Assembly: GCF_017876095.1 (NCBI RefSeq)
Contig: NZ_JAGINM010000002.1
Coordinates: 62,001-126,000, forward strand
DNA from: Azospirillum agricola
GTDB taxonomy: Bacteria > Pseudomonadota > Alphaproteobacteria > Azospirillales > Azospirillaceae
Reading direction: 5' to 3'
DNA length: 64,000 nucleotides
In this document: positions 51,793-61,049 of the stretch, piece by piece
Position numbering within the stretch: the stretch's first letter is position 1
How the letters are laid out: the number at the start of each line of letters is the position of its first letter
The notes under the pieces: model-generated
The model's input: only the letters and a program-made list of their open reading frames with translations
Databases searched by the model: none
What the model was told of the DNA's origin: nothing
Position numbers and translations under genes: made by a program

Positions 51793-53370
51793 TCAGGTCC
51801 AGAAAACCGGCGTGTCTCGAAAACGTTTCCACAGCTCGGGCAGCGCCTTGCGCCGCTTGTCGGCCTGCCGGTCGATCCAGGCGGCAACCGCCGCCACGGT
51901 CCGCGGATCGGCGCCGGGCAGGGCGGCCAGCATCTTGCGGCCGGTCGCCGCGTCGTGGTCGGCGTCGTGGGCCGCCAGCAGCGAATCGAGCGCCGCCAGG
52001 AAGGGCAGGGTGGCGGATTCCGGGTAGAGGCCGCGGAAGAACTCGGCGACGTAGCGCAGCGTCCGCAGGCGCCGCCGCAGCTTCTCGCGCTCCTTCGGCT
52101 CGTCGGGAAGCTTGGCCGGCTTGCCCAGCTTGGCGAGGCGGGCCGACAGCCAGGGGCCGGCGACGCTGGTGACCGGGGCGTCGAGCGCCGCCCGGCTGTC
52201 CTTGTCGGCGTTGGCCAGCCAGCGCCCGTCCTCCAGCCAGGCGGCCAGTCCCAGAACGGTGGTGGTGCCGTGCGGGGCGAGGATGGCGGCGACCGCCTCG
52301 CGGGCCGGGCCGGCGCCGGCGCTGCGGGCGGCGGCGGCGAGGATCGGCAGGCCCGGCGGAGCCTTGGGGTTGGCCGACAGCGGGTCGATGACCCCGGTCA
52401 GCAGCACGTCCCAGCCGCGCGCCGGGCCGAGCTGCTTGGCCATCGCCCGGCTTTCGGCGACCAGCCGGTCGGCCTCGACCGACCCGATCAGCGGCGCGAA
52501 CAGCCGGTGGGCGATGCGCAGCCGGCGCAGCGCGACGCGCATGCGGTGCAGCCCCTCGACGTCGCCGCCGGCCAGCGCGCAGGCTTCGTTGGCGAGGAAC
52601 TGGCGCAGCGCGTGGCGGACGATGTGACGGTAGGCCTCCGCCACCGTGGTGACGGGAGACAGGCCGAGCGGCTCCGAGCCGACCGGCGGCGGCAGGCGCC
52701 CGGTGACCAGCCGCAGGCCCAGCTCCGCCTTGCTTTCGGTGCCGATGCGCATCGGCACGGCGCGTTGCAGGCGCAGCGCGAGGTCGAACAGCCGGGCGAC
52801 GCGGCCTGCCTTCAGCTCCAGCTCGACCTCGCTGATCGGCACGCTGGCGGTGCCGGCGGTGACGCGGCCCTCGTCCACCGCCAGCTCGATGGTGGTCGCC
52901 GCGTCGGGGCGGACCAGCACGGCGGTGCGGCGGAACTCGGTGACGAACAGCGGACGCAGGGCGTCGCGCGCGTCGGCGGGGACCAGACCGGCCACCCCCT
53001 GCGCCGCCAGCACGGTGAAGTCCGGCGTCTCGCCGGCCACCACCCATTCCCATTCCCGGCGCACCGCGACCGCCGCCGAATCGCCGGGAGTCGCGCTGTT
53101 GACGGTCTTCAGCGTCTGGATGAAGCGGTCGCCGTCGCGCCGCACCCGGAAGGCGACCCCGTTGGCGAACAGCCGCAGGTCGGGCGTGTCGAAATAGACG
53201 GTGCGCAGATGGCTGACCACCGCCGGCCCGTCGGCCAGTTCGCGGACGGCGGGCAGGGCCGTCACGCGGGCGAGATCCGCCGGGGCGACGTGAAGCTTCA
53301 GCTCGACCTCGCGGAAGGCGGTTCCGCCGGGCTGGCTGTTGGCGGCCGTGTCGGGCTTGGCTTGGGGCAA
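51793..53370 (-). CDS. CYTH-CHAD domain protein
   Basis: A two-domain protein: N-terminal CYTH (triphosphate-tunnel metalloenzyme) with ExExK at REVELKLHV (~18-26 from TTG), then C-terminal CHAD helices (~260-500) rich in Arg/His (HIVRHALRQFL, GLHRMRVALRRLRIA, LRRRLRTLRYVAEFF). CYTH enzymes hydrolyse triphosphates; CHAD modules bind polyphosphate granules. Start TTG at 53370 has GGGAGG nine bases upstream and no ATG exists in frame nearby; the longer reading to 53463 lacks fold-like sequence. It follows sixA by 67 bases on the same strand and faces ppk-ppx across the divergent region. Confidence 0.9.
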   Translation of the reverse strand: MPQAKPDTAANSQPGGTAFREVELKLHVAPADLARVTALPAVRELADGPAVVSHLRTVYFDTPDLRLFANGVAFRVRRDGDRFIQTLKTVNSATPGDSAAVAVRREWEWVVAGETPDFTVLAAQGVAGLVPADARDALRPLFVTEFRRTAVLVRPDAATTIELAVDEGRVTAGTASVPISEVELELKAGRVARLFDLALRLQRAVPMRIGTESKAELGLRLVTGRLPPPVGSEPLGLSPVTTVAEAYRHIVRHALRQFLANEACALAGGDVEGLHRMRVALRRLRIAHRLFAPLIGSVEADRLVAESRAMAKQLGPARGWDVLLTGVIDPLSANPKAPPGLPILAAAARSAGAGPAREAVAAILAPHGTTTVLGLAAWLEDGRWLANADKDSRAALDAPVTSVAGPWLSARLAKLGKPAKLPDEPKEREKLRRRLRTLRYVAEFFRGLYPESATLPFLAALDSLLAAHDADHDAATGRKMLAALPGADPRTVAAVAAWIDRQADKRRKALPELWKRFRDTPVFWT

Positions 53371-53437
53371 ACGGCAAATCCTCCCGGTCCGGTCGTTGGC
53401 GGCCGGATCCGTGGATACCCCAAGAGGACGCACCGCG

Positions 53438-53956
53438 TTAAGAGAGTTTCCGCGGCTGCACAAAATCCGCCAGCCGCCCGGCCCCGAGATCGAGGTCGCG
53501 CCAGCGCATCGCCCCGAACACCAGCACGGCGCAGGCGCCGGTCGGGAATTTGTCGGCGAGCGCGTGGCGGTGCTCGGCCGGGCCGTCGCCGGCCAGCTCC
53601 TGGGCCAGATCGTGCAGATCCGGGTTGTGGGCCACCAGCATCAGCCCGGTCGCCGAATCCGGCGCGTCGCGCAGCCGCTCCAGCAGGGTGCGGGCGCCGC
53701 ACAGATAGAGGCCGCGCTCATGCTCCACCGGCGGGAAGGGCACGCCCATGGCGGCCATGACGCGCTTGCGGGTCTCCACGGCGCGAACGGCGGTGGAGCA
53801 CAGCACCAGATCGACGCGGGCGTGGTGGGCGGCCAGATGGCGGCCGACCAGGGTCGCCGCCTTCTCGCCGCGCGGGGCGAGCGGCCGCTCGTGGTCGCCC
53901 AGGCCCGGGGCGTCCCAGGAGGATTTGGCGTGGCGAAGGAGAAACAGGGTCTTCAT
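53438..53956 (-). CDS. sixA: SixA-like histidine phosphatase
   Basis: A 172-residue histidine-phosphatase-superfamily member of the SixA branch, which dephosphorylates phosphohistidine in His-Asp phosphorelay (and nitrogen-PTS) proteins. The catalytic motif is LLRHAKSSW (RH-A variant), with APRG, STAVRAVET and the second His in VAHNPDLHDL. It is divergent from ppk and upstream of the CYTH-CHAD gene; a link to polyphosphate signalling is inferred from place only. Confidence 0.88.
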   Translation of the reverse strand: MKTLFLLRHAKSSWDAPGLGDHERPLAPRGEKAATLVGRHLAAHHARVDLVLCSTAVRAVETRKRVMAAMGVPFPPVEHERGLYLCGARTLLERLRDAPDSATGLMLVAHNPDLHDLAQELAGDGPAEHRHALADKFPTGACAVLVFGAMRWRDLDLGAGRLADFVQPRKLS

Positions 53957-54083
53957 CGCAAGGGGAGGCTTATCCGAAACAGGAGTCCTGAAACCGTAAC
54001 GCAGATGGGATAGACTTGTCCGCCATCTTTGCATCCCCTCGCCCGTCCGGGGCGGGGGCGGCTGACGAACCTCAGAGGGTGCC

Positions 54084-56231
54084 GTGACCAATCTCCAGGA
54101 TCTCGAAACGGTCTGCATCGAAGCCACCGCGCCGGAGCGCTTCATCAATCGCGAACTGTCGTGGCTGGCCTTCAACCAGCGGGTCCTGGACGAAGCTGAA
54201 AATCCGAACCACCCGCTGTTGGAACGGCTGCGTTTCCTGTCGATCTCGGCCAGCAACCTGGACGAGTTCTACATGGTCCGAGTCGCCGGCCTGAAGGGGC
54301 AGGTGGCGGCCGGAGTGAAGACTCCCAGCCCGGAAAACCTCACTCCGGCCCAGCAGCTGAGTGCGGTGAAACAGCGCATCGTCGAGCTGATGGCGAGCCA
54401 GCAGGCGATGTGGCGCTCGCTGAAGGGCGACCTGCGCGAGGCCAACATCACCGTCGCCGACCCCGACGAACTGACCGAGGGCGAGAAGGACTGGCTGGAG
54501 GCCAAGTTCCTCGACGACATCTTCCCGATCCTGACGCCGATCGCCGTCGATCCGGCCCACCCCTTCCCCTTCCTGCCCAACCTGGGCTTCTCGCTGGCGC
54601 TCCAGCTGCACGACCCGGTGAAGGGGCGCCACATCGACGCGCTGGTGCCGTTGCCCTCGCAGATCGAGCGCTTCATCCGTCTGCCCGGCTCGGACATCCG
54701 CTTCGTCCAGCTGGAGAAGGTGGTGATGCTGTTCATCGACCGCCTGTTCCCTCCGTTCCAGGTCAAGGGCAACGGCGTCTTCCGGGTGCTGCGCGACAGC
54801 GAGATCGAGATCGAGGAGGAGGCCGAGGATCTGGTCCGCACCTTCGAGACGGCGCTGAAGCGGCGCCGGCGCGGCAGCGTGATCCGGCTGGAGACCGACA
54901 GCGGCATGGCCGCCGACCTGCGCGAGTTCCTGCGGCATGAATTGAACGTCGTCAGCGAGGACGTCTTCAGCCTCGACGGGCTGATCGGCCTGACCGACAC
55001 CAAGAACCTGATCGTCGACGAGCGGCCGGATCTGGTGTTCCGCCCCTTCAACGCCCGCTTCCCCGAGCGCATCCGCGACTTCGGCGGCGACTGCTTCGCG
55101 GCGATCCGCCACAAGGATCTGGTGGTCCACCACCCGTACGAGAGCTTCGACGTGGTGGTGCAGTTCGTCCGGCAGGCGGCGCGCGACCCGCAGGTCGTCG
55201 CCATCAAGCAGACGCTCTACCGCACCAGCAAGGACAGCCCGATCGTCGCGGCATTGATCGAGGCGGCCGAGGCCGGCAAGTCGGTGACGGCGCTGGTCGA
55301 GCTGAAGGCCCGCTTCGACGAGGAGGCCAACATCCGCTGGGCCCGCGACCTGGAACGCGCCGGCGCCCAGGTGGTCTACGGCTTCGTCGACCTCAAGACC
55401 CACGCCAAGGTGTCGATGGTGGTGCGGCGCGAGAAGAAGGCGCTGCGCAGCTACGTGCATTTCGGGACCGGCAACTACCACCCGATCACCGCCAAGATCT
55501 ACACCGACCTGTCCTTCTTCACCTGCGACCCGGCGCTCTGCCACGACGCGGCGGTGATGTTCAACTTCATGACCGGCTACGCCACGCCGAAGGTGCTGGA
55601 GAAGATCGCCATCGCCCCGATCACGCTGCGCCAGCGGCTGGCCGAGCTGATCCAGGCGGAGATGGCCCACGCCGCCGCCGGGCGGCCGGCCGCCATCTGG
55701 GTGAAGCTGAACTCGCTGGTCGATCCGACCATCATCGACCAACTCTACAAGGCGTCGCAGGCCGGCGTGCAGATCGACATGGTGATCCGCGGCATCTGCT
55801 GCCTGCGGCCGGGCGTACCGGGCCTGTCGGAGAACATCCGGGTGCGCAGCATCGTCGGCCGATTCCTGGAGCATGGCCGGGTGATCTGCTTCGGCAACGG
55901 CCACGGGCTGCCCAGCCCGCAGGCCAAGCTGTTCATCTCCTCGGCCGACTGGATGACCCGCAACCTCGACCGCCGCATCGAGACGCTGATCCCCATCGAG
56001 AACCCGACCGTGCACGAGCAGGTGCTCGACCAGATCATGGTCGCCAACCTGAAGGACGACGCCAGCAGCTGGAAGCTCGGCCCCGACGGCGTGTACCACC
56101 GCATCAAGGCTGGCCCGGACGCCTTCAGCGTCCACAATTACTTCATGACCAACCCCAGCCTGTCGGGCCGGGGAAGCGCCTTGAGCAACAAAAAGACGCC
56201 TCCGCGTTTGATGTTGCGTACGGTGTCCTGA
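54084..56231 (+). CDS. ppk: Polyphosphate kinase 1
   Basis: Makes polyphosphate from ATP. 715 residues with N-terminal [17 protein letters not shown], middle FHIPR-like domain, and catalytic histidines in DLKTHAK (His440) and [12 protein letters not shown] (His597), corresponding to His435 and His592 of E. coli. GTG start with GAGGG just upstream. It is followed by ppx after 7 bases, and the two likely form an operon. The cell can therefore both make and cut polyphosphate. Confidence 0.96.
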   Translation: MTNLQDLETVCIEATAPERFINRELSWLAFNQRVLDEAENPNHPLLERLRFLSISASNLDEFYMVRVAGLKGQVAAGVKTPSPENLTPAQQLSAVKQRIVELMASQQAMWRSLKGDLREANITVADPDELTEGEKDWLEAKFLDDIFPILTPIAVDPAHPFPFLPNLGFSLALQLHDPVKGRHIDALVPLPSQIERFIRLPGSDIRFVQLEKVVMLFIDRLFPPFQVKGNGVFRVLRDSEIEIEEEAEDLVRTFETALKRRRRGSVIRLETDSGMAADLREFLRHELNVVSEDVFSLDGLIGLTDTKNLIVDERPDLVFRPFNARFPERIRDFGGDCFAAIRHKDLVVHHPYESFDVVVQFVRQAARDPQVVAIKQTLYRTSKDSPIVAALIEAAEAGKSVTALVELKARFDEEANIRWARDLERAGAQVVYGFVDLKTHAKVSMVVRREKKALRSYVHFGTGNYHPITAKIYTDLSFFTCDPALCHDAAVMFNFMTGYATPKVLEKIAIAPITLRQRLAELIQAEMAHAAAGRPAAIWVKLNSLVDPTIIDQLYKASQAGVQIDMVIRGICCLRPGVPGLSENIRVRSIVGRFLEHGRVICFGNGHGLPSPQAKLFISSADWMTRNLDRRIETLIPIENPTVHEQVLDQIMVANLKDDASSWKLGPDGVYHRIKAGPDAFSVHNYFMTNPSLSGRGSALSNKKTPPRLMLRTVS

Positions 56232-56238
56232 GGTTCGG

Positions 56239-57804
56239 GTGACGGAGTCGACGACGATGGGGATGGACAATCGCACGGTCTCACCGGCCGAAGGCGCCGG
56301 CGGGGATTTAGCCCTTGGGAACTCGGGCGGCCGGGTCGCGGTGATCGACATCGGGTCGAACTCGATCCGGCTGGTCGTCTATGACGGGCTGATCCGGTCG
56401 CCGCTGGCGCTGTTCAACGAGAAGGTGCTGTGCGGCCTCGGGCGCGGGGTGGAGAAGACCGGCAACCTCAACCCGGACGGCGTTGCCCAGGGGCTCACCG
56501 CGCTGGAGCGCTTCGCCCGCCTCGCCGCCGGCATGCGGGTGGCGAGGCTGGACGTGATCGCCACGGCGGCGGTCCGCGACGCCCGCGACGGCGCCGCCTT
56601 CGTCGAACGGGTCGAGCGGTCGACCGGCCTGACCGTCCGCGTCATCAGCGGCGAGGAGGAGGCCCGGCTGTCCGCCATGGGCGTGCTGTCCGGCACGCCG
56701 GAGGCCGACGGGCTGGTCGGCGACCTCGGCGGCGGCAGCCTGGAGCTGGTCACGCTCGACCGCGGCGCCATCGGCGAGCAGGTGACCCTGCCGCTCGGAC
56801 CGCTGCGTCTGATGGAAACCGGGGTGACCCGCCAGAACGGGCTGGTCCGGCTGATCGACCAGCATCTGGAATCGCTGCCCTGGCTCGGCAAGGCGAAGGG
56901 ACGGCCCTTTTACCCGGTGGGCGGAAGCTGGCGCGCCATCGCCAAGCTGCACATGGAGCAGACCAGCCACCCGCTGCACATCATCCACCATTACAGCATG
57001 CCGGCCGGCGAGGCGCGGGAGTTCGCGTCCCTGATGGGCCGGCAGAGCCGCTCGTCGCTGGAAAAGCTGTCGGGGTCGCGGCGGCGGCTCGACACGCTGC
57101 CCTTCGCGGCGCTGGTGTTCGAACGGCTGCTGCGCGCGGCCCAGCCGTCCAGGGTGGTGTTCTCCGCCTACGGCCTGCGCGAGGGGCATCTCTATTCGCT
57201 GCTGACGCCGGAAGGCCGGCGCGTCGATCCGCTGCTGGCCTCGGCCGCGGACTGGGCGCAGCGTTTCGTGCGGATGGGCGACCCGTCGCTGCTGCTGGAC
57301 TGGACCGCCGGGCTGTTCGCCGGCGAGGACGACAACGCCACCCGGCTGCGCCACGCCGCCTGCCTGCTGAGCGACGTCGGCTGGGCCGAGCATCCCGACT
57401 ACCGCGCCGAGCACGCCTTTCTGCGCATCCTGCGCTACCCGTTCCCGGCGCTCGACCATGACGAGCGGGCCTTCCTGGCGCTGGCCGCCTACGCCCGCTA
57501 CGCCGGCACCGTCGATTCGCCGCAGACGCTGGGCGCCCGCTCGCTGCTGAGCGAAGGGCAGGGGCTGAAGGCGCTGGTGCTCGGGCTGGCGCTTCGGCTG
57601 GCGCACACGCTGTCGGGCGGCGCCACCGCGCTGCTGGAGCGGACCAGCCTGAAGGTCGTCGGCGAGCGTCTGGTGCTGACCCTGCCCGACGACGGGACCG
57701 TGCCGTCGGGCGAGGCGGTGCAGCGCCGTGTCGACGCGCTGGCCAAGGCGCTGAACCGCAAGGGCGACATCGCCCAGCCGATGCGCCCGCAGGCGGCCGA
57801 ATAG
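56239..57804 (+). CDS. ppx: Exopolyphosphatase (Ppx/GppA family)
   Basis: Splits terminal phosphate from polyphosphate (GppA paralogs act on pppGpp). ASKHA-fold motifs VIDIGSNSIRLVVYDG (~35-50), GEEEARL and VGDLGGGSLELV (~156-167) are clear. The C-terminal HD-like helical domain begins after ~310. 521 residues and a GTG start with TGAGG upstream. It is coupled to ppk. Unlike the ORF's N-terminus, the first ~30 residues are non-conserved, so start is not certain. Confidence 0.9.
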   Translation: MTESTTMGMDNRTVSPAEGAGGDLALGNSGGRVAVIDIGSNSIRLVVYDGLIRSPLALFNEKVLCGLGRGVEKTGNLNPDGVAQGLTALERFARLAAGMRVARLDVIATAAVRDARDGAAFVERVERSTGLTVRVISGEEEARLSAMGVLSGTPEADGLVGDLGGGSLELVTLDRGAIGEQVTLPLGPLRLMETGVTRQNGLVRLIDQHLESLPWLGKAKGRPFYPVGGSWRAIAKLHMEQTSHPLHIIHHYSMPAGEAREFASLMGRQSRSSLEKLSGSRRRLDTLPFAALVFERLLRAAQPSRVVFSAYGLREGHLYSLLTPEGRRVDPLLASAADWAQRFVRMGDPSLLLDWTAGLFAGEDDNATRLRHAACLLSDVGWAEHPDYRAEHAFLRILRYPFPALDHDERAFLALAAYARYAGTVDSPQTLGARSLLSEGQGLKALVLGLALRLAHTLSGGATALLERTSLKVVGERLVLTLPDDGTVPSGEAVQRRVDALAKALNRKGDIAQPMRPQAAE

Positions 57805-57836
57805 ACGATGGCCGAAGAGACGGTGACAGATAGCCG

Positions 57837-57853
57837 GCGGCCGGTCCGGCCGC
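57837..57853. terminator. Short GC hairpin between ppx and the LprI-like gene
   Basis: GCGGCC and GGCCGC face each other over GGTCC at the convergent junction. No T run is seen, so it is a weak terminator at best. Confidence 0.35.
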
Positions 57854-57859
57854 TCCGGA

Positions 57860-59059
57860 TCAGTCGTCCGGCATCAGCAGGCCCAGCCGGGCGGCGATGA
57901 AGCGGTCGGAGGCGGCGCGGGCGGCCTGATCGGCCGTCTGCTGGTTCAGGCCGAACTTCTCCCGGTAGATCCGTGCCGTCGCGGCCTGGGCGGCGGGCAG
58001 GGCGGCGACGACCGCCTTGTGGTCGGCCTCCGGCCAGACCGCGAAGTCGCTCCAGGCCCGGAAGGCGCTCACCGCCGCCTTGCGCTGCTCGGCGGCCTTG
58101 CGGGCCTCCGGCGAATGGGGCGCTTCCAGCAGGGTGCTGGGAACCAGCGAGGCTTGCAGGTTGTCGACCGCGAACTGCCGTTCGTAGCCTTCGCGGATGC
58201 TGCCGCGCTCCTCCAGGGCCGGATCGACGGCGGGCGCGAGGCGCGCCTCGATCCGCTGCCATTCCGGCAGGTCGTAGAGGGAGGAGGGCGGTTCGCACAG
58301 GGCGGGGGAGGCGTCGCGGCTGTTCCCCCAGAAGGGGCCGAACGCCTCGAAGGCCGGCTGGCCGTGCCGGGTGAAGAGGAAGCAGGGCGCCTCCATCTCG
58401 GTGGTCGACAGGACATGGCGCAGGAACAGAAGCGCCGTGCCGAGGGGCGCCGTCGCCACGTCGCCGAGGTTGCGCATCTCCTCCTTCAACTCCGGGTCGG
58501 GCGGCAGGTCCTTGTCGATCACCGAGGCGACCAGGGCGCGCACCGTCGCCTCGCGGTCGGCGCCCTGGGGTTGAAGTAGGCCCGAATGAAGCAGATAGAC
58601 CTGCCATGCCTTGGCGGCGGCGCCGTCGTAGCGTTGCAGGGCGGCGGCGGCGGCCTTCGGATCCCTGGGAATCCCGGCGGCGACGGCGGCCAGCTTCTTC
58701 TGCGCGGCGCTGTTCTGCGCCTGGAGGTCGGCGACGCGCTTCTCGTAGGACTGGCGGCAGGCGGCGAGGCCGGAGCGGTCGGCGCACAGCCGGTCGCGCT
58801 CCGCCAGGAACGCCTGCTGGGCGCGGGTGACGGCTTCGCGGTCGGCCGTCGGCGTGTTGGCCAGCGTGTCGCGCAACGCCGTCGCGACATCCTCGACGGC
58901 GATCTTCAGATCGGCGCTGGCGCAGAGCGTGCGGTCCACCGCTGTCGCCGGCTTCGCGCAGGACAGGCTTTGCGCCGCGCTGCTTCCGGTGCCGAGGAAT
59001 CCAACCACCAACAAGGCCGTCCCGATGAGAAGCCCCGCCTTGAAACGCGCCATCGCCAT
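57860..59059 (-). CDS. LprI-like N-terminal domain (DUF1311) secreted protein
   Basis: A ~399-residue secreted protein. A signal peptide (LLIGTALLVVGFLGTGSSAAQS) is followed by an LprI-type domain: SCAKPATAVDRTLCASADL (two cysteines, ~31-49) then DRLCADRSGLAACRQSY (further cysteines). LprI-like domains include a lysozyme inhibitor in mycobacteria, but here the rest (~130-399) is unassigned and helical. It lies downstream of the mosaic IQM-like gene on the same strand (126 bases apart), so a shared transcript is possible. Start 59059 favours the signal peptide over 59098. Confidence 0.75.
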   Translation of the reverse strand: MAMARFKAGLLIGTALLVVGFLGTGSSAAQSLSCAKPATAVDRTLCASADLKIAVEDVATALRDTLANTPTADREAVTRAQQAFLAERDRLCADRSGLAACRQSYEKRVADLQAQNSAAQKKLAAVAAGIPRDPKAAAAALQRYDGAAAKAWQVYLLHSGLLQPQGADREATVRALVASVIDKDLPPDPELKEEMRNLGDVATAPLGTALLFLRHVLSTTEMEAPCFLFTRHGQPAFEAFGPFWGNSRDASPALCEPPSSLYDLPEWQRIEARLAPAVDPALEERGSIREGYERQFAVDNLQASLVPSTLLEAPHSPEARKAAEQRKAAVSAFRAWSDFAVWPEADHKAVVAALPAAQAATARIYREKFGLNQQTADQAARAASDRFIAARLGLLMPDD

Positions 59060-59185
59060 GTCGAACTGTCGCACGCCGCCAAATCTTCCGGTGTCCATCG
59101 CCGGCGCCGACGATAGTGCATCGGAGGACGGACCGGAAGCGGTTGCGACGCGGCCCTGCGCTGCCTCCCATGCCGTCAGGCGTGG

Positions 59186-60691
59186 TCAAACCCCCTCGTC
59201 CGGCCATTTTCCGGAAGGTGCGTTGAGGATGTCGGCGGCGGAGAACACCCGGCCGCCCAGCGGATGGGTGCCGTGGAGCCGCTCGACGGTCACGCCGGAC
59301 AGGTTCACCCCGTAAAGCTCCAGCCGTTGCAGCGCCTTGACCATCTCCTCGGCTCTCGGCTTGTAGTGTCCGCTGTCGTTCTTGATGCCGGTGATCTTGC
59401 CCTGTTTGGCAACGATGAAGCCGGCGGAGAGGGCGTCGGCGAAGCCCACGAGGGAGGAATGGACGAAGAAGGCGTTCGACAGCGTTCCCGCGTAAATCCG
59501 GCCACGGCGATCCATCACAAAATGAACGCCGGAAGAGGATGTGTTGAACGGGGCGTAGCCGACGTCGTCGATTTTCCCAAAGTCGTTGTTGCCCCACCTG
59601 TAGGCCACGCCATTCCTGAAAATCAGCTTGGCAATCCGTTTCTGGCTATCGTTGTCGAGACTGACCAGCCTTTCGTCGATGTCATCGAAGGAACCTCCGC
59701 TGCGCAATTCCTGCGTCTTGATCGTTTCGGGAACTCGCTTCCCGGCGTATTTGTCCCACCATATGACGTCCTTGGAACCATGGTCGGAGGTCATGCCCTG
59801 ATTCGGTATCGTCATGCTGTCGATGATCGAGGAGATGGTGTCCGCCTTGCCCTGGCCGTTCAGCCAATTCGACAACAGGACGCTCAGTGCAAGAATCGGC
59901 ACGCGGCGGCTTTCCGCACCCTTGAGCTTCAAGTCACCCTTGGGTAGCCGGCCGTTGTTGACGTAATCCAGCGGTTTTGAATCCTTGGTCTTGACGTTCG
60001 CCTTTCGAAGCCAGTAATTGCAGGATAGGATCAGGTGGTTTGCTCTTATGATTTTTTCTTCTTGTGTTCGCGCCGCATGGAAAAAAGCAAGATTGTTGAT
60101 GATTTGTCCGAACGCCAGTGTGTATGATATTTCAAAAAACACAGAGGTTTCATTTCTAAAGGTGGCCACACTGGGAAGGGAATTGTTCCATTTTCTCATG
60201 ACATTTCTTAAATCCATCATTTGCTTCTCTGAAGCTTGATAGGCTTCTTGAGGAATGTTTCCTTGCTCGACCACCTGCCTCTGCTCCGGGGAGACCGGGT
60301 TCTGCACGTCCATGGCCTGGACGACGCCGGGGCGGAAGGGATGATGGCCCGCCGCCGGGGGCCGCGCGCCGGCTCCTGGCGGCTGATGGGCCGGAGCGGA
60401 ATTCCGGTTGCAGCGCTGAATGGTTCGCGGGCCGGCCACCAAGGCGGGTTGCGGCCATCCCGGCGTCTCCGGCTTCTTCGGCGCCCGCCCTTGGCCGAAA
60501 GCCGCCGAAGGAAGCGCCTGGTGATGGCCCTGGCCCCAATCTTTTCTCTTCATTTGGACCGGAATGAGGCCGGGCGGGGTTGGCGGCGACAGGCGCGCAA
60601 CCGTGGGGGTGGCGGCTCCGGAGGGCCGATCCGGTGGTTGCGGTGCCGAGGATGATGCGCGCCACAAAGGCCGGTTCGGATTCGGTGGCAT
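59186..60691 (-). CDS. Mosaic protein: Pro-rich leader plus IQM-like SGHY domain; function unknown
   Basis: A 501-residue protein that I cannot name. Residues ~1-135 are Pro/Ala-rich and disordered, with three hydrophobic-x-Gln motifs (PVQMK ~44, TIQRC ~90, VVQAM ~124), as in leaders of polymorphic-toxin or eCIS-associated proteins. The middle (~140-270) is helical and encoded by distinctly AT-rich DNA. The C-terminal region (~390-485) has FVMDRRGRIYAG, HSSLVG (411-416), AG, then SGHYKP (440-445) and LELYGVNLSGV. That order matches the C-terminal domain of plant IQM calmodulin-related proteins, and of bacterial effector-like proteins as I recall them. ATG 60691 has GGAG five bases upstream; ATG 60736 lacks one. 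The composition suggests horizontal transfer. No toxin active site is proven. Confidence 0.7.
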   Translation of the reverse strand: MPPNPNRPLWRASSSAPQPPDRPSGAATPTVARLSPPTPPGLIPVQMKRKDWGQGHHQALPSAAFGQGRAPKKPETPGWPQPALVAGPRTIQRCNRNSAPAHQPPGAGARPPAAGHHPFRPGVVQAMDVQNPVSPEQRQVVEQGNIPQEAYQASEKQMMDLRNVMRKWNNSLPSVATFRNETSVFFEISYTLAFGQIINNLAFFHAARTQEEKIIRANHLILSCNYWLRKANVKTKDSKPLDYVNNGRLPKGDLKLKGAESRRVPILALSVLLSNWLNGQGKADTISSIIDSMTIPNQGMTSDHGSKDVIWWDKYAGKRVPETIKTQELRSGGSFDDIDERLVSLDNDSQKRIAKLIFRNGVAYRWGNNDFGKIDDVGYAPFNTSSSGVHFVMDRRGRIYAGTLSNAFFVHSSLVGFADALSAGFIVAKQGKITGIKNDSGHYKPRAEEMVKALQRLELYGVNLSGVTVERLHGTHPLGGRVFSAADILNAPSGKWPDEGV

Positions 60692-61049
60692 TGATGCTCC
60701 ATCATCGTTGGGGGTGTCGCCGGGCTCTCCGGCCATGCAGTTGACAGGATGTCACATCCCGCGACAGGAAGGGAGTCGGCCAATTGTACATAAGGCATCT
60801 TGTTCGCGTTCAACGGGATTCCAGCGCCCAACCGGAACCATGACGCGAGCGTGCCAATCGCTCAATATTTTCCATAATGCTGATTATGTGATTATCCTGT
60901 GTACGCGGGGTAGGTTCTGTTACGGACAGGGACCGGCAGCGAGGTTTGCAACATCTTGCCCCGGTCTTCCCATGCCCTGACGGCTCGGTTATCGTCGCGC
61001 TCCCGATCCGCCTTCATTCCATTCGTTCCCGTTCCGGAGACCGCATTCC
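60692..61049. other. 358-base intergenic region with an AT-rich patch
   Basis: Divergent region between the mosaic gene and mazG. No open frame with gene-like sequence is seen. Bases around 60865-60905 are strongly AT-rich, unlike the flanks, and contain an inverted repeat (60873-60888). Promoters for both genes probably lie here but no clear pair of hexamers stands out. Confidence 0.65.
60873..60888. promoter_or_regulatory. CATAAT-GCTG-ATTATG inverted repeat
   Basis: Perfect 6-bp arms around 4 bases, overlapping the direct repeat TGATTATG-TGATTATC (60881-60896). It lies about 182 bases upstream of the mosaic gene and 161 bases upstream of mazG. Operator-like; regulator unknown. Confidence 0.4.
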
